From Actinomadura opuntiae (GTDB lineage: Bacteria > Actinomycetota > Actinomycetes > Streptosporangiales > Streptosporangiaceae): a stretch of DNA of 64,000 nucleotides. Position numbers and translations under genes: made by a program. Location of the stretch: positions 1-64,000 of the forward strand of contig NZ_JASNWF010000015.1 in the NCBI RefSeq assembly GCF_030283205.1, in the 5' to 3' direction. This document shows positions 1 to 8,842 of this stretch, piece by piece. Numbering within the stretch: position 1 is the first letter of the stretch; every line of letters begins with the position of its first letter. The notes beneath the pieces are model-generated. The model did not search any database. It had not been told where the DNA came from and saw only the letters and a program-made list of their open reading frames with translations.

Positions 1-417
1 CCCGACCGCGTCCATGATGTCGACGCATTCGAGCAGGTGGTCCAGGGCCTTGCGGCGGACCTTCGGGTCGGGGTTGGTGACGCTGCCGAGCTTGTAGTCG
101 TCGTCCTGGAACACGTTGGTGTTCACCGCGCCGATCCGCACGCCGCGCTCCTTGGCGTGCGCGGCCAGCGCGGCGTAGTCGTCCACCTTGTCCCACGGGA
201 TGTGGACGGCGACGCTGGGCGCGACGCCGGTGAAGCGGTGCACCTGCGCGGCGTCGTCGATCTTCTCCTGCGGGGTGCGCGGCACCCCCTGCTGGGCGAA
301 GACCTTGAACCGGGTCCCCGAGTTGCCGTACGCCCACGAGGGAGTCTCGATCCGCTGAGCTTTCAGCGAAGCCTTCACCTCAGACAGGTCGGTCAAGGTT
401 CCTCCAGGGGTAGGCAT
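1..417 (-). CDS. rhaI: L-rhamnose isomerase, N-terminal part (runs off the window)
   Basis: The visible 139 codons encode the N-terminus of an actinobacterial/rhizobial-type L-rhamnose isomerase, the cytoplasmic enzyme converting L-rhamnose to L-rhamnulose. The stretches SWAYGNSGTRFKVF, VHRFTGVAPSVAVHIPWD and GAVNTNVFQDDDYKLGS are typical of that family. The C-terminal part lies beyond position 1. Two starts are possible: ATG at 417, with no clear ribosome site, or TTG at 396, which has GGAGGA four bases upstream and begins MTDLSEVKASLKAQRIETPS, close to where I expect family members to begin. I favour the TTG start. Two TGAA-N4-TTCA palindromes (500-511, 642-653) lie upstream and are candidate operators. 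Product identity is confident; the start is not. Confidence 0.85.
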   Translation of the reverse strand, partial: MPTPGGTLTDLSEVKASLKAQRIETPSWAYGNSGTRFKVFAQQGVPRTPQEKIDDAAQVHRFTGVAPSVAVHIPWDKVDDYAALAAHAKERGVRIGAVNTNVFQDDDYKLGSVTNPDPKVRRKALDHLLECVDIMDAVG

Positions 418-499
418 GCGAAAGGCTCTCGAACTCAGATCAGGGTCATCGCCCTGCGCGACCATTCGGGGCCGGCGCGGGCCACCGGACCAAGAGTAA

Positions 500-511
500 T
501 GAATCGATTCA
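500..511. promoter_or_regulatory. Candidate LacI-type operator, TGAATCGATTCA
   Basis: This is a perfect 12-bp palindrome with a central CG pair, as LacI-family operators usually have. It lies about 85-105 bases upstream of the rhamnose isomerase start. The same motif with one mismatch occurs at 3059-3070, before the neighbouring glycosidase operon, which suggests a shared regulator not encoded in the visible sequence. Confidence 0.6.
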
Positions 512-641
512 CTCTCAAGGATAAGAGTGCGTCTCTGACTACGTCAAGGCGATCACCCGGACCCAAGAGGTACCACCCGTCCTCCGCACAGGCTGCTCAG
601 CGGCCCCAGGTCCTCACCGGGCGCCACTCAAACCGGAGAAT

Positions 642-653
642 TGAAACAATTCA
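642..653. promoter_or_regulatory. Weaker TGAA-N4-TTCA palindrome (TGAAACAATTCA)
   Basis: The arms match the operator at 500-511 and only the centre differs (ACAA against TCGA). It sits just past the stop codon of the GH37-like gene and upstream of the rhamnose isomerase gene. It may be a second operator for that gene or chance. Confidence 0.35.
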
Positions 654-655
654 TT

Positions 656-2005
656 TCAGTCGTTCTCGCTCGCGAATCTACGCTCTATGCCAGCAAGCAG
701 CTCTTCAATGGGCGCGTCATGGTGGACGCGGCGGCCGAGCAGGACCGCGGCCGCCGATGTCCAGCCGTGCAGCCTGATGGTTCCGTACCGCTCGTTGGGG
801 AGATTCAGGCCACCCGTGACCACGTTGTACTTCTCGTACAGCTCGCCCGTGGCCACGAAGTGACGCACCATCATCTCGACGAAACCCTGTGCCACGGAAC
901 GCCCGGCAACGCGCAGACCGTACCTGTCCAACCCCCAGGAGGCGATGATGACGAGTGGCGGCCAGCCCGCAGGATGCATCCATTGGAGATCACCGTCGGC
1001 CAGCTCAGGATGCGGATTGTCCAGCATCCGGTCGGTGACCGCCGGCCCATGGGGATGCTGGAACCGCTCCAGAGCGGCGGCCGCCCTGCGCGCCTGCGTT
1101 TCCGTGGCCGTGCCCGACCACAACGGCCAGTACCCGCACAAGCTCCAGTACGGCATTCGACGGTCGGCCACGTGGTCGAAATCGAAGAAGAAGCCTTGCT
1201 CTTCGTCCCAGCACAGGTCACGGATGAGAGCGCTCCGATCGGCGGCCTCGGCGCGCCACCGCCGCGCGTCGCCCGGCCGCCCGAGGAGATCCGCGAGATC
1301 GCCGAGCACCTCCGCATAACGTACGAGCGCACAATTGATGACCAGCGGCGCCACCCGGCGGGCATCACCCGCGTAGATCGGGGTCCAGTCCAGCCCGGTC
1401 TCGGCTTCCGCCGCCAAGCGCGGGTCCAGCGAAGGGTCACCGAGGTCTGCGCAGCGGGCGAGCCCGCAAGCGGTGCGGTGGTGATCGTCGTTCCAGTAGC
1501 CGGTGTACTCGGTCACCAGCGCCGGGTACGCGCGGTGCAGGAGCGCATCGTCGCCGGTCGCACGGACGTACCGCAGCACGCTGTCCGGGAATACCGGCGT
1601 CTGAGAACGGGTGCGCAAAGCAACCTGGTTGGCGTTGGGCATGAAGCCGAAACGCTCCACCATCGACAGATAGTCGACCACATGCGCCCGGACGAGGTCC
1701 TTGCGGTCGTGAACGAGCAGGGCAAGGTTGCTGAACCAGGTGTCCCAGGCGAACATCGACCGGTACCAAGCGGGCCCGACCCGGCCTCCGCCGGAGGCAT
1801 AGGGCTCCGGCAGGAAGAGCACGTTCTCATCGGCGCGGACGCTCGCCTCCTGGGCGGTGACAACGTCCTCGTCCCACCAACCGCGGATGGCTCGATCGAG
1901 GCGTTCCCAATGGACGGCAGCGCTGACGTTCATTCTTGCGACGATCCTTCGAAATCCAGGGGCGGCGGGGAGTGCAGCGCCCATCAAGGCGAGGTGATAG
2001 GTCAC
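656..2005 (-). CDS. GH37 (trehalase)-like glycoside hydrolase, cytoplasmic
   Basis: A 449-residue protein with the (alpha/alpha)6-barrel pattern of trehalase-family enzymes. Visible landmarks are FAWDTWF near residue 85, QWMHPAGWPPL near residue 340 and YEKYNVVTGG near residue 395, which correspond to the YWDSY, QWDYPNGWAP and EKY regions of GH37. No signal peptide is seen. The GTG start at 2005 overlaps the stop of the upstream gene (GTGA), so translation is probably coupled; an internal ATG at 1933 with GAAGGA upstream is an alternative. Given the upstream secreted GH99-like protein and the adjacent rhamnose isomerase gene, its substrate may be a plant-derived oligosaccharide rather than trehalose. 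Family placement is good; substrate unknown. Confidence 0.75.
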   Translation of the reverse strand: MTYHLALMGAALPAAPGFRRIVARMNVSAAVHWERLDRAIRGWWDEDVVTAQEASVRADENVLFLPEPYASGGGRVGPAWYRSMFAWDTWFSNLALLVHDRKDLVRAHVVDYLSMVERFGFMPNANQVALRTRSQTPVFPDSVLRYVRATGDDALLHRAYPALVTEYTGYWNDDHHRTACGLARCADLGDPSLDPRLAAEAETGLDWTPIYAGDARRVAPLVINCALVRYAEVLGDLADLLGRPGDARRWRAEAADRSALIRDLCWDEEQGFFFDFDHVADRRMPYWSLCGYWPLWSGTATETQARRAAAALERFQHPHGPAVTDRMLDNPHPELADGDLQWMHPAGWPPLVIIASWGLDRYGLRVAGRSVAQGFVEMMVRHFVATGELYEKYNVVTGGLNLPNERYGTIRLHGWTSAAAVLLGRRVHHDAPIEELLAGIERRFASEND

Positions 2006-3039
2006 CCTGTGGTCTTGAAGCGGCTGATCTGCTGCTTGAGCAGGTCAAGGTACTGCGTGCCCAGTTCAACACTGGGTTCGATGTCGTTGCTGAACTCCGG
2101 GCTCATCTCCTCACCGGGCCTGGCGGGGCATCCGGTCCACTCGTTGAACGACTGCACCAGCACGACCTGGGGCCGGATGGCGACCGCACGGTCCCACTTC
2201 GAGACGAAGGTCTGCCCGTTGTTACGACCCTCGCGCTTGTCGGCGCTGGCCCAGCCGTTGGGGTCGCCGCGCACGCCCGCGGTGACCATCATGGCCTCGG
2301 GTACGCCGTCGACGACCGGGTAGGTCTGCTCGCCGCGGTCTTCCCAGGACCAGTAGCCGTACTTGCTCACGCGCCCGGCCAGCAGGTTGGGCTGCTCGGA
2401 GACGAACCCGGTCATGTGCCGCACGGTGAACCGCCCGTCGTCCCACGGCGGAAGGCCATTGGGGAACAGCGCGGGGGTGCCGGCGTAGTCGACCAGCAAC
2501 GGCTTGCCGCGGAAGGTCTGATACAGCGCGCCGAATGCCGGGTCGGCAACGAAAGTGCGGTACACCTGGTCGGCCTTGGCCTGGATCCGCCCGTTGCCGT
2601 AGTCCTCAGCGTGGGAAGTGCCGATCAGGATGGCGATGTTGGGTCGCGCGGACATCTGCGCGAAGGTGGCGAAGACGGCGGCCGTGGCGTCCTCGATCGC
2701 TTTGATATCGGTGCGGGACGGGTCGCCGGGGTAGTCGATGTCGTTCGACCAGTCGATCAGGATGAAGTCGATGCCGGCATCGGCGAGCCAGGCGCCGTGC
2801 TGACGGATGGTCGCGGGATCGGCGGAGTCATACGCGCCCAGCTTCGGCGTGCCCCAGGTGCAGCCCCCGTTGCTCGACCAGACGGTCGGGGGGAACCAGG
2901 TGGAGTACGTGATGCCCACCAGGCCCCCGGGCGCGGCATGCGCCCGGGACGTTCTGGCCAGGAGACCGGCGGCGCCCAGCGCCGCAGCGGCGCCCCCCGC
3001 GAGCACCGATCGCCGGCTCGGAGACGGTACTGCGTTCAT
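2002..3039 (-). CDS. Tat-exported GH99/GH71-like glycosidase
   Basis: A 345-residue protein starting with a twin-arginine signal (RRSVLAGG, then an Ala-rich hydrophobic core ending near HAAPG), so it is likely exported folded. The mature part has features of the GH99-like/GH71-like barrel group: ITYSTWFPP near the start, DAGIDFILIDWSNDID near residue 90 and a late QSFNEWTGC motif, where Asn-Glu-Trp is typical of this group. It is the first gene of a two-gene operon with the GH37-like gene and overlaps it at the stop. A TGAATCGATTCG operator lies 20-31 bases before the start codon. Exact activity, such as endo-alpha-mannanase-like, cannot be told from sequence. Confidence 0.7.
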   Translation of the reverse strand: MNAVPSPSRRSVLAGGAAAALGAAGLLARTSRAHAAPGGLVGITYSTWFPPTVWSSNGGCTWGTPKLGAYDSADPATIRQHGAWLADAGIDFILIDWSNDIDYPGDPSRTDIKAIEDATAAVFATFAQMSARPNIAILIGTSHAEDYGNGRIQAKADQVYRTFVADPAFGALYQTFRGKPLLVDYAGTPALFPNGLPPWDDGRFTVRHMTGFVSEQPNLLAGRVSKYGYWSWEDRGEQTYPVVDGVPEAMMVTAGVRGDPNGWASADKREGRNNGQTFVSKWDRAVAIRPQVVLVQSFNEWTGCPARPGEEMSPEFSNDIEPSVELGTQYLDLLKQQISRFKTTG

Positions 3040-3058
3040 TGAACCCCTCTACGAAGAG

Positions 3059-3070
3059 TGAATCGATTCG
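3059..3070. promoter_or_regulatory. Candidate operator TGAATCGATTCG before the GH99-like operon
   Basis: It matches the perfect palindrome at 500-511 at 11 of 12 positions and is placed 20 bases upstream of the ATG at 3039. A repressor bound here would block transcription or early elongation of the GH99-like/GH37-like operon. Confidence 0.6.
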
Positions 3071-3418
3071 GCCGAAATGCAGCGATCCCCCGAGAGGCAC
3101 GCCAGAGGCTCGGCCGCGCTCTGCTCAAGCCCGGAGGCACTATGAAAGGATTCAGCCTCTGATGACTACAGCACGCACGGCCGGACTTGTCCAGGGGGTG
3201 GGTCGTTCAGATGTCTGCGGCGATCGCTCCGACCCGCCGTCGACACCTTGGCTGCAGAGCATTAAGGCAGGTAAAGAGCCTGATGTCAGATCGAGCAAGG
3301 ATCAGAGAACGAACCCGCAGTACGGCCGTGAACACGAGGAATCAGCGTGAGGACGCGGACATTCGTTGACCGGAATCTGAATCGTTACAATCACCTGCAG
3401 GTTGCGAGCGACCGCTCC
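3071..3418. other. Intergenic region with degenerate operator copies
   Basis: No convincing gene was found. The segment carries TGAAAGGATTCA at 3143-3154 and TGAATCGTTACA at 3378-3389, both resembling the operator at 3059-3070. It is less GC-rich than the flanking genes, as expected for a promoter or relic region. Confidence 0.5.
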
Positions 3419-3640
3419 CTAGGGAGCAAGCTCAACGTCGCCACCAGGCCGGGCGATGAACGGCTCGCCTCCAGATCGCCTGCCAGACTTGGACCGCCCG
3501 ACGTCGCCGATTCCAACCGCGCCGGCGGCTTTGAACTCCTCGGCGAGTGCGAGCATGCGGGTGCCCGCCCGATGACTACCGTCGCTCTCGCCGGCGATGA
3601 AGCCGAGTTCGGCCGCCCGTGGCACCCACTCGGGCGCCAC
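3419..3640 (-). CDS. Unrecognised short reading frame, possible gene remnant
   Basis: A 73-codon frame with strongly G/C-rich third positions in its first two thirds, the local signature of real coding DNA. It contains RAAELGFIAGESDG and RMLALAEEFKAAGAVGIGD, which look like an amphipathic, once-folded protein. I do not recognise the family. It lies just beyond the 3' end of the GH2 gene on the same strand and has no obvious ribosome site, so it may be the surviving end of a deleted gene rather than a functional small protein. Confidence 0.3.
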   Translation of the reverse strand: MAPEWVPRAAELGFIAGESDGSHRAGTRMLALAEEFKAAGAVGIGDVGRSKSGRRSGGEPFIARPGGDVELAP

Positions 3641-3670
3641 GGACGGCCCGCTCGGCGGGCAGGTAACGGA

Positions 3671-6517
3671 TCAGGGCGTCCAGGGAGCGGCGAGGTGCCA
3701 GGTGACATCCGGATCGTAAGACGACGGCGAATCGCAGGGGGACGGCCCGCCGTTGCTCGCGACCCACACCTGCGCCGCGTAGTGCCGGATGTTGTGACCG
3801 ATCTCGTTGTAGGAGGCGAGCGTCACGTCACCGGAGCCGTAGCGGCCGGGCTGGGCGCAGAATGTCGCATCCTGGTCGAACAGCGCGGAGCCGTCGCGTG
3901 GGTCTTTGCGGATGCGGAAGTTCTGGTGCCGCAGGTAGTGGCCGCTGTAGTTGCGGGATTCGAAGGAATAGCAACTGGAGTCGGCGAGACCGGCTCGGAT
4001 GATGAAGGTGGCGTCGCCCTTGAGCCCGGCGTCGGCTGCGGCGTTGACGACGTCGGTGTAGCCGAGGCCGTCCTTGTGCCTCAAGTAACGATCGGTGTAG
4101 CCGGGCGTGACGACCTGCAGCGACTTGGCCTGCCCGGTCGGCAGGTCGGCACCGCTGCGCCACCAGGGTGTGGTGGGCGACCAGGTCGCGTCGGCGGCGA
4201 AGCCGGCAGGGGCGTCCCAGGCGTTGGCGCCGCTGTCGTCAGAGATGTAGACCTCGGAGTTGATGTGCCGCAGATAGCGGCCGCGGTAGTTGTACGACTC
4301 CAGGGAACTGCCGCCGCCCGACAGCCCGGAACGCACGCAGAAGGTCGCGTCCTGCGCGAACTGCGACGATCCGTCGTTGGCGTCGCGGCGGGCCCGGTAG
4401 CCGAAGTGGCGCAGGAACTGGCCGGGCGCGCCACGCGATTCGAGCGAGACGCAGGAGGGGTCGGCCAGGCCCGATCGTACCCAGAAGGTCGCGTCCCGCC
4501 GTGCCGCTTCCGAGCTCGCGGTGTTAACGACTGCCGTGATCCCGAGACCACCGGACAGGCTCAGCGATCGGTCGGTGTACCCGGGCGTGGTGACCTTGAA
4601 CGACGTCAGCGAGCCGATGGGCAAGTACTGGCCCTGAGCGGCGGTTTTGACGGAGTTGTTGACCGCCAGCACCTGCGCGAAGTCCATCTTCTGGACTCTG
4701 CGGTCGTAGGTGTAGAACCCGTTGACCTCGTTCTCCACATCGGTGGGCTCGGTGTAGACCGATGCCGACAGACCCCGGGTGGTGATCAGATCGCGCAGTT
4801 GCCCGGTGATGGCGACATAGCGCTGGGTGAGCGTCGCCGAGTCCGGCTCCATCTCGTAGCTGAACCCGTTGCCCGGGGACCATTCATGGCCGCTGACACG
4901 CAGGCCGAGGCCGCCGTACTCGCCGAGAACGGCGACCCGGCTGGAGGTGGGCAGGTGGGTCTGGCCCGGTCCGACGTAGATGTGGTCGTCGACGACGTCG
5001 CCGTTGCCGCCGTCGGTGCCGCAGCAGTTGGAACCCGAGTTGTTGTCCACCAGGCGGCTGGGGTCCCAGCTCTTGACCAGGTCGGCGATACGGGCCGAGT
5101 CGTACTCCCCCCAGCCCTCGTTGAAGGGGATCCACTGCACGATCGAGGTGATGCCCTTGAGTTGGTCGACGACGCGGTGCAGTTCGGACTCGAAGTTGGC
5201 CCGGTCCGCACTCGACGGGTCCGTGCCGGTGCGCATGGCGGGCATGTCCTGCCACACCATCAGCCCGAGCTTGTCGGCCCAGTAGAACCAGCGGGCAGGC
5301 TCGACCTTGATGTGTTTGCGGACCATGTTGAATCCGAGCGCCTTCTCCTGCTGCAGATCGAACTTCAAGGCGTCGTCAGTGGGAGCGGTGTAGATGCCGT
5401 CCGGCCAGTACCCCTGATCGAGCGTGCCCATCTGGAAGACGAACTTGCCGTTGATGACCGGCCGCAGGACGCCGCCGACAACGGCCTTGCCGATCGAGCG
5501 CATGCCGACGTATCCACCGACCACATCACCGCCGCCGGTGCCGGTGAGACTCACCCGCAGGTCGTAGAGGTAAGGGTCATCGGGGCTCCACAGGTGCGCG
5601 TTGGGCACGGGGATCCGCAGGTGCGATCCGGGCGAGCCGTCCGCGGAACCGACCACCTTTCCACCCGCGATCACCTCGGCATGGACGTTCTGGGCGTTGC
5701 CGCCGCCGACGTGCGCGACGACGTCCAGCGCCCTGGCCGGAACGTCGGGCGTGGTGTCGAGGCGGGTGATGTGGGCAGGGGTGGTGGGTTCCAGCCAGAC
5801 GGTCTGCCAGATACCGCTGGAGGCGGTGTAGAAGATGCCGCTGGGGTTCAGTCGCTGCTTGCCGATGGGGTTGCCGGCCGCGTCCACCGGCGAGTAGACG
5901 CCGACGATGATTTCGTTGTCGCCGCTGTGCAGCGCATCGGTGATGTCGAAGCTGAACGCGTCGTAACCGCCGCTGTGTGTGCCGACGTCGACGCCGTTGA
6001 CCCAGACGTTGGCGCGCCAGGTGACGGCGCCGAAATTGAGCTGTATCCGCTTGCCGGACCAGGCGGCCGGGACCGTGAAGGTACGCCGGTACCACATGTT
6101 GTTCTCGTGCCGCATGATGCCCGACAACGCCGACTCGATCGGGTACGGCACCAGGACGGTTTCGGCGAGGTTCTGGCCGACCGGAGGGCTGGTGATGGCC
6201 TCCGTGGCGGCGAACTGCCACTGCCCGTTGAGACTCTGCCAGTCCGGGCGGGTCAACTGGGGGCGCGGGTACTCGGGGAGCGGGTCGGTCCGGGAGACCT
6301 GACTCGTCCAGGGGGTCGTCAACGGCGGCGTCTTGGGAATGTGGTCCGCTTGGGCCGTCGCGGCGCCGACCAGCATGGCCCCGAGCATGATGAGGGCAAC
6401 GCTAAGGGCCGTCAGGGCTCTGAAGGCCGCGTTGCCGGATTGGGCCCATGCGCCTGAGGCCGTGGCGTGGCCGGGCATGGCACGGCCGGCCATGCCGCGG
6501 TGGGGTGGGATGTTCAT
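3671..6517 (-). CDS. Secreted GH2 beta-galactosidase/glucuronidase-like enzyme with two AbfB (CBM42-type) domains
   Basis: A 948-residue exported enzyme. The N-terminus has a long basic region and a hydrophobic segment ending in ATAQAD, a plausible signal-peptidase site. GH2 domains follow: a sugar-binding jelly roll (NMWYRRTF, WVNGVDVGTHSGGYDAFSFDIT), an Ig-like domain and a TIM barrel. The acid/base candidate is Glu467 in FNEGWGE and the nucleophile candidate Glu533 in LGEYGGLG. From about residue 630 there are two AbfB-type beta-trefoil domains, each opening with VTTPGYTDR or VVTPGYTDR, normally arabinofuranose-binding. It starts 61 bases after galT with GAGGAC before the ATG, so it is probably the last gene of the gal operon, releasing galactose from arabinogalactan-like side chains (inference). 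Confidence 0.85.
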   Translation of the reverse strand: MNIPPHRGMAGRAMPGHATASGAWAQSGNAAFRALTALSVALIMLGAMLVGAATAQADHIPKTPPLTTPWTSQVSRTDPLPEYPRPQLTRPDWQSLNGQWQFAATEAITSPPVGQNLAETVLVPYPIESALSGIMRHENNMWYRRTFTVPAAWSGKRIQLNFGAVTWRANVWVNGVDVGTHSGGYDAFSFDITDALHSGDNEIIVGVYSPVDAAGNPIGKQRLNPSGIFYTASSGIWQTVWLEPTTPAHITRLDTTPDVPARALDVVAHVGGGNAQNVHAEVIAGGKVVGSADGSPGSHLRIPVPNAHLWSPDDPYLYDLRVSLTGTGGGDVVGGYVGMRSIGKAVVGGVLRPVINGKFVFQMGTLDQGYWPDGIYTAPTDDALKFDLQQEKALGFNMVRKHIKVEPARWFYWADKLGLMVWQDMPAMRTGTDPSSADRANFESELHRVVDQLKGITSIVQWIPFNEGWGEYDSARIADLVKSWDPSRLVDNNSGSNCCGTDGGNGDVVDDHIYVGPGQTHLPTSSRVAVLGEYGGLGLRVSGHEWSPGNGFSYEMEPDSATLTQRYVAITGQLRDLITTRGLSASVYTEPTDVENEVNGFYTYDRRVQKMDFAQVLAVNNSVKTAAQGQYLPIGSLTSFKVTTPGYTDRSLSLSGGLGITAVVNTASSEAARRDATFWVRSGLADPSCVSLESRGAPGQFLRHFGYRARRDANDGSSQFAQDATFCVRSGLSGGGSSLESYNYRGRYLRHINSEVYISDDSGANAWDAPAGFAADATWSPTTPWWRSGADLPTGQAKSLQVVTPGYTDRYLRHKDGLGYTDVVNAAADAGLKGDATFIIRAGLADSSCYSFESRNYSGHYLRHQNFRIRKDPRDGSALFDQDATFCAQPGRYGSGDVTLASYNEIGHNIRHYAAQVWVASNGGPSPCDSPSSYDPDVTWHLAAPWTP

Positions 6518-6578
6518 CGCTCGTCCTCACTAACGGGGGATGGTCGGATGCGAGTGATGGCGGAGCAGGGTGGCGCGA

Positions 6579-7691
6579 TCAGAGGCCCGCATTGATCGGT
6601 CGCCGGGCGGACGGCGCCGGGGCGGGCAGGGTCACCGATCGAAGCCGGTGGGCGGCCTCCTCGGGGAGGACGTCGCTGACGAAGGCCCCCATGGCGGCTT
6701 CGGAGCCGGCCAGGTACTTCAGCTTTCCGGGGGCGCGGCGGTTGGTGAACAGTTGCAGGTGCAGGTAGCCCAGATCACGGTCGATCCGGGTCGGGGCCTG
6801 ATGCCAGGCGGAGATGTAGGGGGCCGGCGCGTCGAACAGTGCGTCGAGCCGGGCCAGCATGTCCAGGTACAGGACGGCGAACTCGGCGCGTTCTTCGCTG
6901 TCGAGCGCCGCGAGGTCGGGGACCTTGCGGTGCGGGTAGAGGTGGACCTCGTAGGGCCAACGGGCGGCGGCGGGCACGAACGCGGTCCAGTGTCGGCCGC
7001 TGGCCACGACCCGATCGCCGGCCTCCCGCTCGGCGGCGAGGTTCTCGGCGAACAGGTCACGGCCGGTGCGGTCGCGGTGGGCACCGGCGGAGGCGAGCAT
7101 GCGGGAGGTCCGCGGGGTGATGAAGGGATAGGCGTAGATCTGGCCGTGCGGGTGCGACAGGGTGACGCCGATCTCCTCGCCTCGGTTCTCGAAGCAGAAG
7201 ACCTGCTGGACGTAGGGAAGGGCGGAAAGCTCGGTGGTGCGGTCCGCCCAGGCCTCCATGACGGTCTGAACCCGGGCGGGGGTGAGATCGCGGAAAGACG
7301 CGGAGTGGTCGGGGGTGAAGCAGACCACCTCGCAGTGGCCGGGAAGTTGTGAGCCGCCCGACCCGGCTCCGCCGCCGGCGAGGCGGTGGCTGTAGGCGGG
7401 GAAGCGGTTGTCGAAGACCACCACCTCGTAGTCCGCCGCGGGGATCTCGGTGTACCTGCCCGGCGAGCTGGGACACAGCGGGCAGCCGTCGGCCGGGGGC
7501 AGGTGGGTGCGGTCCTGGCGATGCGCTGCATAGGTGACCCACTCGTCGAGCAACGGATCATGACGGACCTGCGAGCCGGAGGCCGGCGCGGTCGGGTTCC
7601 TCCGGTCCGGTGCGCTGCGGTCGGCGTCGTGTCGCTGATCGAAATACCGGAGCGTGCGGCCGTCGGCCAGCCGTATCACGGTGCGCTTCAT
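6579..7691 (-). CDS. galT: Galactose-1-phosphate uridylyltransferase
   Basis: Leloir-pathway enzyme moving UMP from UDP-glucose to galactose-1-phosphate, cytoplasmic. The HIT-type active site SHPHGQIYAYPF is present, with its second histidine the expected nucleophile, together with an N-terminal CPLC zinc ligand pair and YEVVVFDNRFPAYS. The ATG at 7691 overlaps the galK stop (ATGA), and the protein then begins MKRTVIRLADGRTLRYFD as in other actinobacterial GalT proteins; the longer in-frame extension to 7769 lies inside galK and is rejected. It is the gene after galK in the galactose operon. Length (370 residues) is normal. Confidence 0.95.
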   Translation of the reverse strand: MKRTVIRLADGRTLRYFDQRHDADRSAPDRRNPTAPASGSQVRHDPLLDEWVTYAAHRQDRTHLPPADGCPLCPSSPGRYTEIPAADYEVVVFDNRFPAYSHRLAGGGAGSGGSQLPGHCEVVCFTPDHSASFRDLTPARVQTVMEAWADRTTELSALPYVQQVFCFENRGEEIGVTLSHPHGQIYAYPFITPRTSRMLASAGAHRDRTGRDLFAENLAAEREAGDRVVASGRHWTAFVPAAARWPYEVHLYPHRKVPDLAALDSEERAEFAVLYLDMLARLDALFDAPAPYISAWHQAPTRIDRDLGYLHLQLFTNRRAPGKLKYLAGSEAAMGAFVSDVLPEEAAHRLRSVTLPAPAPSARRPINAGL

Positions 7692-8842
7692 GCGACTCGC
7701 TCCCGCAAGCCGGTCACCCGGTGCGCGCCCGCCGACGGGTCGGCGGCCAGGAAGGCGGGCGCTGCCCACCCCCGCCGCGCGAAATCCGCCTCGACCGCCG
7801 CGCGTACGCCCGGAAGACGCCGGTCTTCGACGAGCGCGAGGACCGAGCCGCCGAATCCGCCGCCGAGCATGCGGGCGCCGGCCGCGCCCGCGCGCACCGC
7901 CGCGTCGACGGCGGCGTCGGCCTCGGGCCAGGACACCTCGAAGTCGTCACGCAGCGACCGGTGCGACGCGTTCAGCAAGGCGCCCACCTCGGCGCCGCGG
8001 TCTGCGGCGAGCAGGTCCACGGCGATGCCGACGCGCTCGTTCTCGGTGACAACGTGGCGGACGAGGCGGCGCAACCCCCGTTCTGCCAGCCGCTCCGCCG
8101 CCTTTGCCGGATCCGGCAGGTCCCGGAGCGTACGCACCCCCAGCAACCTCGCGGCCCGTTCGCACTCCGACCGCCGGGAGGCGTAGGCGCCGTCGAGGAG
8201 CTCATGTTGCGCGCGAGTGTCGATGACGAGCAGGGTGAGGCCGTTCAGAGCGACCGGGATGTGCACGGCCGTCCAGGTGCGGCAGTCCAGGAGCAGGGCG
8301 TTGCCCGCGGTGCAGAGCATGGCCGCCGACTGGTCCAGGACGCCGCACGGGACGCCGACGAACTCGTTCTCGGCCTGCTGCGCGATCCGTACGAGTTCCG
8401 TGCGGGTGAGCGGCAATCCGTAAAGATCCCGCAGCGCCAGCGCGATCGCGCACTCGAGCGCGGCAGAGGAGGCCAGCCCGGCGCCCTGCGGAAGATCGGA
8501 ATCGACCAGCATCGCAGCACCGCCCACAGGATGACCGGCCTTGTGGAATGCCTGCCAGATCCCGGCGCCGTAGGCGGCCCAGCCCGTCACGGCCCGGACT
8601 CCGATCTCCGAAAGGTCGACCACGAACGGTGCGTCCGGCACCTGCCGGGAGCGCAGCTCCAGCACGCCCTCCCGCGGCGCCGCCGCGACGCGCACCCCCT
8701 GGCCGAGGGCGAACGGCAGGGCTAGCCCGTCGTTGTAGTCGGTGTGCTCGCCTATGAGATTGACCCGGCCGGGCGCGTGCCACACCCCGACGGGCGGCCG
8801 CCCGTAGCACCCGGCGAACTCTGCAGTGATCGGGCCTGTCAT
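7688..8842 (-). CDS. galK: Galactokinase
   Basis: GHMP-family kinase phosphorylating galactose at C1. All three family signatures are present: GRVNLIGEHTDYNDG near the N-terminus, the ATP-binding LPQGAGLASSAALECA, and GARMLGGGFGGSVLAL near the C-terminus. The ATG at 8842 overlaps the stop of the upstream RbsD/FucU relic as ATGA, the same arrangement as galK-galT; a GTG at 8854 with GGAAGG upstream is an alternative start. Transcription is expected from the promoter at 9142-9168 under control of the divergent LacI regulator. Confidence 0.95.
   Translation of the reverse strand: MTGPITAEFAGCYGRPPVGVWHAPGRVNLIGEHTDYNDGLALPFALGQGVRVAAAPREGVLELRSRQVPDAPFVVDLSEIGVRAVTGWAAYGAGIWQAFHKAGHPVGGAAMLVDSDLPQGAGLASSAALECAIALALRDLYGLPLTRTELVRIAQQAENEFVGVPCGVLDQSAAMLCTAGNALLLDCRTWTAVHIPVALNGLTLLVIDTRAQHELLDGAYASRRSECERAARLLGVRTLRDLPDPAKAAERLAERGLRRLVRHVVTENERVGIAVDLLAADRGAEVGALLNASHRSLRDDFEVSWPEADAAVDAAVRAGAAGARMLGGGFGGSVLALVEDRRLPGVRAAVEADFARRGWAAPAFLAADPSAGAHRVTGLRERVA

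Noticed and set aside
3373..3389. TGAATCGTTACA as another rhamnose-type operator
   Set aside because: Only 10 of 12 bases match and it lies at the 3' side of the GH2 gene with no promoter to control, so it is not listed as a separate site.
3347..6457. A 1036-codon open frame on the plus strand
   Set aside because: It is the antisense shadow of the GH2 gene; its protein is low-complexity Arg/Gly/Val-rich with no domain, while the minus strand shows full GH2 motifs.
7692..7769. Longer galT start
   Set aside because: It lies within galK and the ATGA overlap at 7688-7691 gives a family-typical N-terminus.
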